Shown here one piece after another: positions 58,601 to 64,000 of a stretch of 64,000 bases of DNA. Both the position numbers and the translations under genes were made by a program. The stretch comes from JAJDTQ01 sp965204235. Lineage in GTDB: Bacteria; Desulfobacterota; Binatia; UBA9968; JAJDTQ01. The notes below the pieces were generated by a model, which saw only the letters and a program-made list of their open reading frames with translations, had not been told where the DNA came from and searched no databases. The DNA lies in contig OZ241979.1 of assembly GCA_965204235.1 (NCBI GenBank), positions 2,976,001-3,040,000 on the forward strand, written 5' to 3'. Numbering within the stretch: position 1 is the first letter of the stretch; every line of letters begins with the position of its first letter.

Positions 58601-60329
58601 GCGGCGCCCCGTGGGCGTCCTCCACCCACACCTTGCCCGAGGCCACCCGCCGGATTCGCCACGAGGTGTTGCCCAGCAGGAAGATGTCGCCGGCCAGGCT
58701 CTCGATGGCGAAGTCCTCGTTGACCTTGCCCACGAAGGTCTCGGTGGGCGACTCCACCACGTCGTAGTCCGCGGTGTCGGGGATGGCCCCGCCGTTGGTC
58801 ATGGAGACGAGCCGGGCGCCCCGGCGCGCCCGGAGCATGCCGTTCACCCGGTCCCGGTGGAGGTGTGCGCCCCGCCGGCTCCGGGACGGCGCCACACCCT
58901 CGCACAGCATGTGCAGCACCTGCTCGAAGTCGCGCCGCGGCAGGTCCCGGAAAGGGTACGCGCTCCGCACCAGGTCCCATAGGTCTTCCTCCCGGATGCC
59001 CGGCGGCGGCTCTTGTTCCGGCAGCAGCGGCAGGGTCTCGCCGGGCTTGCGGACGGGCGTGAGACTGGCCACCGTCGCCGCCATCTGCTGGGCGAGCACG
59101 TCCAGCGGTCGGCGCACAAGGTCGATGCGGTCCAGTTCGCCCCGGCGCACCGCGTACACCGCGGCGGCGCACTGGAGCAGGTCGTCCCGGGTCAATGGGT
59201 ACAGGATCCCCTTGGGAGTCGCGCCGAGCCAGTGCCCCGAGCGTCCGACCCGCTGGAGCAGCGCGGCGATGGAGCGCGGCGCGCCCACGTGGCACACCAG
59301 TTCCACGTGCCCGATGTCGATGCCCAACTCCAGGGAAGCGGTGGCCACCACCACCGGCACTTCCGCGGCCTTGAGCTTCTGCTCGGCCTCGAGCCGCGTC
59401 TTGCGCGAGAGGCTGCCGTGGTGGGCCAGCACCTTGCCTTCCCCCAGCCGGTCGGTGAGCTGGTGCGCCACCCGTTCCACCAGCCGGCGCGTGTGCACGA
59501 ACACCAGGGTGGTGCGGTGGGCCTGGATCCGGTCCGTGATGCGGTCATAGACCTCGGCCCACAGCGCATGGGAGGTGATGGGGCCCAGTTCCTGGTCCGG
59601 CACGTCGATGGAGAGGTCGAGCTCCCGCTTGTGCCCTACGTCGACGACGGCGCATCGGGGCGTTTCGCCGCGCCCCAGCCTCCGGGACCCCACCAGCAGG
59701 CGGGCGATGTCGTCCATGGGTTTCTGGGTGGCGCTCAGCCCGACCCGTTGCAGGGGCTGCCCGGCCAGCGCGTCCAGCCGTTCCAGGGAAAGCGCCAGGT
59801 GGGCCCCCCGCTTGTCTCCGGCCACCGCGTGGATCTCGTCCACGATGACGGTGTGGGCGCGCTTCAGTATCTGTCGGCTGCGCTCGGCCGTGAGCAGGAT
59901 GTAGAGGGATTCCGGCGTGGTGATGAGTATGTGCGGAGGGCGGGAGATCATGCGCTGCCGCTCCGCCGCGGGGGTGTCGCCGGAGCGCACCGCGGTGCGG
60001 ATGTCCGGCAGCGGCAGTCGTTCGCGCCGGCCCGCGCGGGTGATCTCGGCCAGGGGTTCCTGCAGGTTCTTCTGGATGTCGTTGCCCAGGGCCTTCAATG
60101 GCGAGACGTACACCACGCGGGTGTGGTCATGGGCCTCTTCCGCGTGCGTGACGAGTTGGTTGATGGACCACAGGAAGGCCGCCAGGGTCTTCCCCGAGCC
60201 GGTGGGCGCCGCGATGAGCGTGTCCCGGCCCCGGGCGATCTCCTTCCAGCCGGCAGCCTGGGGCGGAGTGGGCCGGCCGAAGCGGTCCCGGAACCAGTCG
60301 CGCACCAGAGGATGAAATTTGTCGATCAC
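55647..60329 (-). CDS. Lhr-type large DEAD/DEAH helicase
   Basis: A protein of about 1,560 residues. The helicase core has FGRPTPPQAAGWKEIARGRDTL (Q motif), walker A APTGSGKT, YVSPLKALGND (Ia), TTPESLY (Ib), VDEIHAV (II), LSATQ (III), HHGSLSRK and the VGRSGH arginine finger (VI). A winged helix, the Lhr beta-barrel domain and a large C-terminal region follow. I start at the GTG at 60329 (VIDKFHPLVRDWF), since upstream codons give no family sequence. Lhr acts in DNA repair and removal of damaged bases. Two low-complexity inserts are present, at about 57336-57505 (AVAQPAGE repeats) and 56480-56630 (EDAAKLWDTAPQP/EDAARLWAAAPQP). It diverges from the metallopeptidase gene. Confidence 0.85.
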   Translation of the reverse strand: MIDKFHPLVRDWFRDRFGRPTPPQAAGWKEIARGRDTLIAAPTGSGKTLAAFLWSINQLVTHAEEAHDHTRVVYVSPLKALGNDIQKNLQEPLAEITRAGRRERLPLPDIRTAVRSGDTPAAERQRMISRPPHILITTPESLYILLTAERSRQILKRAHTVIVDEIHAVAGDKRGAHLALSLERLDALAGQPLQRVGLSATQKPMDDIARLLVGSRRLGRGETPRCAVVDVGHKRELDLSIDVPDQELGPITSHALWAEVYDRITDRIQAHRTTLVFVHTRRLVERVAHQLTDRLGEGKVLAHHGSLSRKTRLEAEQKLKAAEVPVVVATASLELGIDIGHVELVCHVGAPRSIAALLQRVGRSGHWLGATPKGILYPLTRDDLLQCAAAVYAVRRGELDRIDLVRRPLDVLAQQMAATVASLTPVRKPGETLPLLPEQEPPPGIREEDLWDLVRSAYPFRDLPRRDFEQVLHMLCEGVAPSRSRRGAHLHRDRVNGMLRARRGARLVSMTNGGAIPDTADYDVVESPTETFVGKVNEDFAIESLAGDIFLLGNTSWRIRRVASGKVWVEDAHGAPPTLPFWLGESPGRSRELSRAVSAVRENVARRASDGEEACRWLREETGVGRAGADQVAAYVGETLAALGCVPSVDRVVAERFFDESGGMQLVLHTPFGSRINRAWGLALRKRFCVNFDFELQAAATDDGIVISLTDRHSFPLDTVFSYLRPATVEQDLTQAALATPMFTNRWRWNASRALAVERFSRGRKVPMMIQRMRAEDLLGAVFPDQVMCRDNRGGPVSLPDHPLTRETMENCLREAMDVDGLKETLALLEQGKIETVAVETPAPSPMAHEILNANPYAFLDDAPLEERRARAVALRRTDPDLAQGIGALSPEALAEVKRQAWPDIRDADELHDLLLGVVLLPVREAEAWQRFAAELMEAGRAAVAQPAGESDGASCPGMRPRTSASAVAQPAGEGRGGFHSGKAPSSPWTPPGAQRAGEGGSAFYVAAERLAEARAVLGELRMEPAIAAPGAEDSAAETSGEDSLRRTRQDDGTLTRYTTTTDSGEGALRRTLQGWMEILGPVTADGLAARLGLAAESVGRGLTALEVSGAVMQGRFSPGPDPDRPVEWCERRLLARIHRLTLGQLRREIHPVSAADFIRFLLRWQHVQPGSQLHGRDGIHQVVRQLQGLELPAPAWEQHVLPARVADYDPDELERLCLAGVVAWGRLRRDTGAPEEDAAKLWDTAPQPIHPGQGPVPLQEDAARLWAAAPQPLGPASGRTRRTAPTRSAPLAFVIREDLPNFLDPDSLPWREVRGLSAAARDVAAYLEAHGASFLVDIARGAGRLTVRTERALWELVTRGQVTGDGVAGLRLLLTPDLKRKQHGRKGATAQAMPVGRWSLWRNEAPRAPDAAPETLARQLLQRYGVVFRELLTRETRCPPWRLLLQSYRRLEARGEIRGGRFVSGFVGEQYAMPEAVEAMREVRRLAPDEEPVTVSCTDPLNLVGILTPGPRVPLHSRQVIAYRNGVPAAIGPLGNVRSRLHETGVGAEFPGKERKVSL

Positions 60330-60411
60330 TGGGGTAATCGTTCTCGTGGATGCCGGAAACGAGTTTAGCGGAATCGGGTGCCGCGTGCCATTGACCATGC
60401 CGTCGTCGGGC

Positions 60412-60984
60412 ATGGGCGTGGCGGTGTCGTTCACGCCCCAGATGGAGAAGCGCCTCACGCAGCGTGCGGTGCGGATGCTCAAACGGTCGTTGCGGCAGTT
60501 CCCCGAGTTGCGGAACCTGGAGGTCCGCGTCGGCCATACCAGCACCAAGCTGGGGGTCGCGTTCGTCCCCAGGCAACTCCGGCTCCCGCTGTACATCCGG
60601 CTGAGGGTGCGGGGCCTGACCTACAACACCATCGGTCACGAGCTCACGCACCTGTTGCAGGGGCTGACCAAGCTGCCGCCTCCCGCGGGCGCGCCCGCGT
60701 GGGAGCCGCTCCCTCACGGCGAGACCCAGTGCGACATATGGACCCTCGCCCGGAGCGAGCTCTTCTGCGACGACCCGCCCACCTACCTGCGCATGCCCCG
60801 GGCCGTGCGCGAGAACTGGCGCCGTTATGCGCGCCGGGTGCGCTCCCTGTGCATCGAGGCCATCGGCCAACGCCCCCGCAACCGTACCTACATCCGCTGG
60901 CTCGAGTCCCGGATCGCCGAGTTGCCCGACCGCCTGCCGGCTCTCCGGGGGGATCCCCCGCAGCAGTTGTCCCTGTCGTTCTAG
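60412..60984 (+). CDS. HExxH zinc metallopeptidase-like protein
   Basis: The 190-residue protein has the zinc motif HELTH at 76-80 (YNTIGHELTHLLQG), preceded by a basic region. A third ligand may be in PHGETQCDIWTLARSELF, which has the glutamate/aspartate arrangement seen in SprT-like and minigluzincin proteins. I use the ATG at 60412. It is divergent from lhr with 82 bp between, so the two may share a control region. Substrate unknown. It lacks a signal peptide, so it is probably cytoplasmic. Confidence 0.65.
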   Translation: MGVAVSFTPQMEKRLTQRAVRMLKRSLRQFPELRNLEVRVGHTSTKLGVAFVPRQLRLPLYIRLRVRGLTYNTIGHELTHLLQGLTKLPPPAGAPAWEPLPHGETQCDIWTLARSELFCDDPPTYLRMPRAVRENWRRYARRVRSLCIEAIGQRPRNRTYIRWLESRIAELPDRLPALRGDPPQQLSLSF

Positions 60985-61146
60985 CGGCTTGAGGCTGCCC
61001 CTCCGCCCTGCCGTCACCCAGGCCTGTTGCAAGCCCCACGTCACCGTCATGGACGCCTTCGGCGGCCATCACCCCCCGGTTGGCCGCGGGAACGTACGGA
61101 CGGCCGCGCGGCAACACTTTCCCGACTCTGCCGCCGAAGCAAGTCG
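60985..61146. other. Gene-free gap before the MITE/antitoxin
   Basis: About 160 bases without recognisable coding or RNA features. G/C-rich. Confidence 0.5.
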
Positions 61147-61255
61147 AGAAACTCCGAACGATTGCCCCCGTTCGTCCCGAGCGTAGCGAAGCGAAGTCGA
61201 AGGACGCGCTTTCCCGTAAGGAGAGGGCCTCAAGTCAAAATGGATCAGAGGTTCC
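61147..61255. repeat. Family A MITE-like element upstream of FitA-like antitoxin
   Basis: It is in the inverted orientation and runs from GAAACTCCGAACGATTGCC to GATCAGAGGTTCC, with a full core. Its right edge is one base from the TTGACA box of the antitoxin promoter. Confidence 0.75.
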
Positions 61256-61284
61256 TTGACATACGGTTTGCAGGTTTTCATACT
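61256..61284 (+). promoter_or_regulatory. Promoter of the antitoxin gene, close to the start codon
   Basis: TTGACA (61256-61261), 17 bases, CATACT (61279-61284; four of six at -10). The predicted start falls at about 61291, the ATG itself, so the message may be leaderless. Confidence 0.55.
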
Positions 61285-61290
61285 TGCTGC

Positions 61291-61521
61291 ATGGCAACGA
61301 TGATCCAGATCCGTAACGTCCCGGATGCGCTGCACCGCCGGTTGAAAGCCCGTGCGGCCATGGAGGGCGTGTCCATGTCTCTCTACGTCTTGCGGGAAAT
61401 CGAGAAGTCCCTCTCGCGGCCGAGCCGCCAGGAACTGCTTCGGACCATCGCCGAGCAACCCGATGTTCCGCTCGACCGTTCACCTGCCGACGTTCTCCGC
61501 GAAGAACGAGAGTCACGCTGA
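61291..61521 (+). CDS. FitA/VapB-like ribbon-helix-helix antitoxin
   Basis: The 76-residue protein is of the FitA/VapB type. The N-terminal ribbon-helix-helix reads MIQIRNVPDALHRRLKARAAMEGVSMSLYVLREIEKSL, and a short C-terminal toxin-binding tail includes EERESR. In intact modules it represses its own operon and neutralises a PIN RNase. The TGA overlaps the next ATG (TGATG), where only a truncated PIN gene remains. An insertion element sits directly upstream of its promoter. Confidence 0.75.
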   Translation: MATMIQIRNVPDALHRRLKARAAMEGVSMSLYVLREIEKSLSRPSRQELLRTIAEQPDVPLDRSPADVLREERESR

Positions 61522-61649
61522 TGGTACTGGACGCCTCCGGCGCCATCGAACTTCTGTTGCACACCCCACGAGGCAGAAGGTTCGGTGTGAAAATCGCCGA
61601 GGAAGCGGAGGCCATTCATGCGCCCCCGTTCGTCCTGAGCGTAGCGTAG
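61521..61649 (+). pseudogene. PIN-domain toxin (VapC-like), truncated by a repeat
   Basis: A 42-codon frame starts MVLDASGAIELLLHTPRG, the first strand and helix of a VapC PIN domain with its first acidic residue (LDAS). At AIHAP it switches to PFVLSVA and stops, exactly where the family A core (CGTTCGTCCTGAGCGTAGCG) begins. The remaining two-thirds of the toxin, with the other catalytic acidic residues, is missing. The antitoxin is therefore an orphan. Confidence 0.75.
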
Positions 61650-61689
61650 CGAAGTCGAAGGACGCGCCTCAGAATTGATCAGAGGTTCC
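61623..61689. repeat. Family A element, left end truncated, inside the PIN gene
   Basis: The core and the right end (GAATTGATCAGAGGTTCC) are present. The left inverted end (GGAAACTCCG...) is absent and the sequence joins the PIN reading frame directly, so the element or the toxin was cut at the junction. Confidence 0.7.
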
Positions 61690-61697
61690 TCGGGACA

Positions 61698-62648
61698 TTA
61701 GCGATCCGGCGGCTCCGAGTCCTCGCGGCTTCGAGTCAACTCGCGGATCGCGGTCCGGTGGTAGGAAGGGTCCATGTACTTGTCGGGCGGGGGCGTGGGA
61801 GAGGTCAGGAAACCCATCCCGGCCCTGAGCTCCAGCGCCGCGGCAATGCCCGGGACGTTCAGTTCGGCTCGGCGGTAGAGGCCGTGCCGGGGGTCCAGCA
61901 ACGAGTCCAGGGTATCTTCCGCGGCGGCCCCGGCAAGCCCGTTGTGCCGGGCCAGGAGATCGAGGCAACGCTGCCGGTTCGCCGGCGCGAAGCACCACTC
62001 CGTTGCCGCCGCGTAGCAACGGATGTAGTCCACCAGTTGCGTCCGGTGCTCCACTGCCCAGGAACGCTTGGCCAGACCCACCGTCGCCTGATAGACGGGG
62101 ACCATCTCCTCGCCGCGGGCGATGACGTGACAGCCCCGCTCCAGGGCGGCGCCGACGAAGGGCGGCGTGAGCAGCGTGGCGTAGAGCCTGCCCTCGACCA
62201 GGGTCCGGTAGCGGCTCTCCCAGCCCCCCACCTCCACCAACTCGTAGTCGGCCGGGCCGAAGCCGTGGTCGCGCAACGCCTTTTCCAGGATGAAGACGAA
62301 CCCGCTGTCGCGCGCGTCCACCGCCAACCGCTTGCCCCGCAGGGACGCCATGGTGGGACAATCGGGCGCGCCAACGAGGCTCAAGAGGCCGCTGTGGAGG
62401 CCCATGAAGGCGAACACGTCCGAACCGGCCCGGTTCTCCACGTCGGCCACCACGTCGTCGGCCGCGGCATGGCCGACGACGCAGCGCCCCGTGCGCACCG
62501 CTTCCATCAGGTAAGCCGAGCCCGGCGTGTACTCGACCTCCACGGCGAGACCGGCCGCGGCAAAGGCGCCGTTGTCCAAGGCCGCGTGCACCGGCAGGTT
62601 GTAGGCGGCGCGGAACTGGATGAGCCGGATGGGAGTCGGAGAAGCCAT
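61698..62648 (-). CDS. NMT1/THI5-like ABC-type substrate-binding protein
   Basis: A 316-residue protein of the NMT1/SsuA family, with IRLIQFRAAYNLPVHAALDNGAFAAAGLAVEVEYTPG, the ADDVVADVEN region, SLRGKRLAVDARDSG and LTPPFVGAALERG. I start at the ATG at 62648; no signal peptide or lipobox is then present. It could be a cytoplasmic member, or the real N-terminus could lie elsewhere. No permease or ATPase is adjacent. Such orphans are frequent in some uncultured lineages. Confidence 0.75.
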   Translation of the reverse strand: MASPTPIRLIQFRAAYNLPVHAALDNGAFAAAGLAVEVEYTPGSAYLMEAVRTGRCVVGHAAADDVVADVENRAGSDVFAFMGLHSGLLSLVGAPDCPTMASLRGKRLAVDARDSGFVFILEKALRDHGFGPADYELVEVGGWESRYRTLVEGRLYATLLTPPFVGAALERGCHVIARGEEMVPVYQATVGLAKRSWAVEHRTQLVDYIRCYAAATEWCFAPANRQRCLDLLARHNGLAGAAAEDTLDSLLDPRHGLYRRAELNVPGIAAALELRAGMGFLTSPTPPPDKYMDPSYHRTAIRELTRSREDSEPPDR

Positions 62649-62823
62649 GGTCGTTACCGCTGTAAACCACATGCGCCTTGTAAGAGGCAAGGGCGACAGT
62701 GCCTTGGGGCGGCGGTGGCGCAAGCGGGTCGACAGGGCTCCACGGGATCAGGTAGATACCATCACGCTTGCCAGCGGCGTCTTGCCCCATCGGAGCAGCG
62801 CGCCGCGCCGAGGGGAAACGACC

Positions 62824-63336
62824 ATGAGGACGGACGACCGGTTGCGGAATGTGCTTCGGCCCCTGTGCAAGGCCCTCGCAGGCGCCTTCACAGTTGCCGT
62901 GCTCACCGGCTGCTTCGACCCGGGGGTCGATTGCTGGACCCGGGAACGGTACGACCGGATTGCCCGGAGTGCGCCTCCTCTCGAAGGCGTGAGGGAGGGC
63001 GTCTTCCCCGGCGAGGTGGTGACCGAGGACCCCGGGAACTGGTGGACCGACGCCCGCTTCACCGGCCGTTCCTGTTGGACGAAGATCCAAGTGCGGGACG
63101 GCGCGGTGTACGCGACCGTGAGCATCCTGGAAGAACCTGTCAAGCTCGAAGTGCTCATGAGTTCGCGGGATTTCTACATGGGCCGCGCAGGGCCGGACAG
63201 GATGCTGGTGGTGCAGCAGACGCCGGGCGGCGTGTCCGCGACCGTGACGGAGTTCGAGCCGTCAGGCGAGCTCCGCTACGGCGCGTGCGGACGGCGGGGA
63301 GGCTGGTACCGCGAGTGCCACCCGCGGCCGAGGTAG
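62824..63336 (+). CDS. Small lipoprotein, unrecognised
   Basis: A 170-residue protein beginning MRTDDRLRNVLRPLCKALAGAFTVAVLTGC, a signal peptide with the lipobox LTGC. The mature part is W/C-containing and beta-rich (CWTRERYDRIA, NWWTDARFTGRSCWTKIQV, DRMLVVQQTPGG) and ends GRRGGWYRECHPRPR. No family was identified. It is anchored to a membrane by the lipid. The ATG at 62824 is chosen because it gives the signal peptide. Confidence 0.6.
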   Translation: MRTDDRLRNVLRPLCKALAGAFTVAVLTGCFDPGVDCWTRERYDRIARSAPPLEGVREGVFPGEVVTEDPGNWWTDARFTGRSCWTKIQVRDGAVYATVSILEEPVKLEVLMSSRDFYMGRAGPDRMLVVQQTPGGVSATVTEFEPSGELRYGACGRRGGWYRECHPRPR

Positions 63337-63390
63337 AGGACGTCTTTCGGGTTGCACTCCACTGGCGTCCGGCCCGCAGGCTGGACAAAG

Positions 63391-63421
63391 CGTACCATGA
63401 CGTGTACGCAAATGCGGTACA
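63391..63421. promoter_or_regulatory. Putative operator upstream of yefM-like gene
   Basis: Three near-palindromic boxes with TAC cores (CGTACC at 63391, TGTACG at 63403, GGTACA at 63416) are spaced 12 and 13 bases centre to centre. E. coli YefM-YoeB binds TGTACA-cored palindromes about 12 bp apart, so this may be an autoregulatory site. Confidence 0.5.
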
Positions 63422-63438
63422 TGTTGGAGGGGAAGTTC

Positions 63439-63717
63439 ATGGCCAATACGACGACGTACACACAGGCGAGAGCCGACTTCGCCTCGCTCTGTGCCGAAGT
63501 GGCCGCCACCCGTGAACCCGTGATTATCCGGCGGCGCAACGCCGAAGACGTAGCGTTGATCTCCGCGGACGAGTTGGCGAGCCTGTTGGAAACCGCCCAT
63601 CTCCTCAGGTCGCCCCGAAACGCCAAACGCCTCCTGACCGCCATTGCCCGCGCACAGCGCCGCGAAACGTCCCCTTCTTCCGTAGAAGACCTGCGCGGAA
63701 GCCTCGGCCTTGACTAG
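63439..63717 (+). CDS. YefM/Phd-family antitoxin
   Basis: A 92-residue antitoxin: MANTTTYTQARADFASLCAEVAATREPVIIRRRNAEDVALISADELASLLETAHLL has the YefM N-terminal DNA-binding/dimerisation pattern, and a basic C-terminal tail follows. GGAGGGG precedes the ATG. It would normally bind and inhibit a YoeB RNase encoded immediately downstream. Only a remnant of that gene is seen. An operator-like repeat lies upstream. Confidence 0.8.
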   Translation: MANTTTYTQARADFASLCAEVAATREPVIIRRRNAEDVALISADELASLLETAHLLRSPRNAKRLLTAIARAQRRETSPSSVEDLRGSLGLD

Positions 63718-63836
63718 GAAGAGGACCCGGACGGCTCAATCTGTCTCCAGGCGGGTCTCCGTGTTTCAGCCACCGCATCGTCTATCGGGTAAGTGAAGGA
63801 CAGATGGATTTCCTGCAGGGACGTTATCACTACTGA
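63718..63836 (+). pseudogene. Remnant of a YoeB-type toxin
   Basis: Directly after the antitoxin stop, two out-of-register frames spell parts of a YoeB C-terminus: VSRRVSV and then HRIVYRV...QMDF...GRYHY followed by a stop at 63836. YoeB proteins end in SRRI...HRLVYRV...RYHY, with the final tyrosine at the C-terminus. The N-terminal half is gone and a frameshift separates the pieces. The toxin is dead and the antitoxin stands alone. Confidence 0.6.
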
Positions 63837-63890
63837 ACTATTTTCTCGGGGAAAGGAAATACAGGGCGTATAGCAGGGAGGGAAGACGTT

Positions 63891-64000
63891 ATGGGCGTAC
63901 CGTCCATCAAAGAACTGATGAATCCTGTGCTTGAAGCCATCCGCCAGGCAGGCGGGAGCGCACACATAGACGAGATTACCGAGGCGGTCATTCGGCACCT
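63891..64000 (+). CDS. Mrr-like restriction protein, N-terminal part (runs off window)
   Basis: Thirty-six codons are visible: MGVPSIKELMNPVLEAIRQAGG and HIDEITEAVIRHL. This resembles the Mrr_N winged-helix start (VPSxxELMxPVLxAL...E). GGGAGGGAAG precedes the ATG. If the assignment is right, the downstream part would carry a PD-(D/E)xK catalytic domain that cuts methylated DNA. Confidence 0.55.
   Translation, partial: MGVPSIKELMNPVLEAIRQAGGSAHIDEITEAVIRH

Overview
This is GC-rich DNA from a Gram-negative-type bacterium: it encodes an outer-membrane autotransporter, lipoproteins, a sigma-54 promoter, a uridylylatable PII protein and an adenylylatable glutamine synthetase. The gene content (UbiD, hydantoinase A/B, Mo-hydroxylase, CoA ligase, NMT1-type binding protein) fits an uncultured Desulfobacterota-, Tectomicrobia- or Rokubacteria-like lineage, but I cannot place it from the sequence alone. 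No rRNA, tRNA or CRISPR array was seen.

Layout. 0-6 kb: a leftward catabolic cluster (VOC protein, IspH-like Fe-S protein, UbiD decarboxylase, LOG-family protein, AI-2E permease) interrupted by small repeats. 6.5-8 kb: glnA. 8.7-15.1 kb: a formyl-folate hydrolase-like protein, a phenylacetate-CoA-ligase-type enzyme and a three-subunit molybdo-flavo-iron-sulfur enzyme. The flavin subunit has the four-cysteine spacing of 4-hydroxybenzoyl-CoA reductase, which suggests an aromatic-CoA dehydroxylation module. 15-30 kb: a dynamin-like GTPase, DUF502 protein, trehalose synthase TreT, HU, a CHAD protein, polyphosphate glucokinase, Kef antiporter, iron-type permease, SpeA and Ppk1. Three polyphosphate-related genes lie within about 10 kb. 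30-34 kb: an autotransporter with a 14-C homopolymer between its start region and its signal peptide. 34.9-36.5 kb: an AAA ATPase/TOPRIM-like pair resembling defence cassettes. 36.6-41.8 kb: PII, AmtB with an exact sigma-54 promoter, GTP-PEPCK, a zinc-ribbon protein and an ornithine-cyclodeaminase-family enzyme. 42-49 kb: a hydantoinase-like operon (hyuB, MFS, hyuA, epimerase) whose hyuA 5' end is split by a two-gene HEPN-like cassette flanked by 34-bp direct repeats. 50-53 kb: glutamate dehydrogenase and a KamA-family radical SAM enzyme. 53-64 kb: an accessory zone with an AlbA/Schlafen-type ATPase operon, an Lhr-type helicase, a metallopeptidase, two toxin-antitoxin loci with broken toxins, an NMT1-like protein, a lipoprotein and the start of an Mrr-like gene.

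Two families of short non-coding elements recur. Family A is about 100-110 bp with imperfect terminal inverted repeats (GGAAnCTCnGnnCAATT) and a stem-loop core. Family B is about 175 bp with long G/C-tract inverted ends, flanked by variable tandem arrays (24-bp units on one side, 18-bp units on the other). They sit at gene edges. In one place family A donates a ribosome-binding site, and in another it truncates a PIN toxin.
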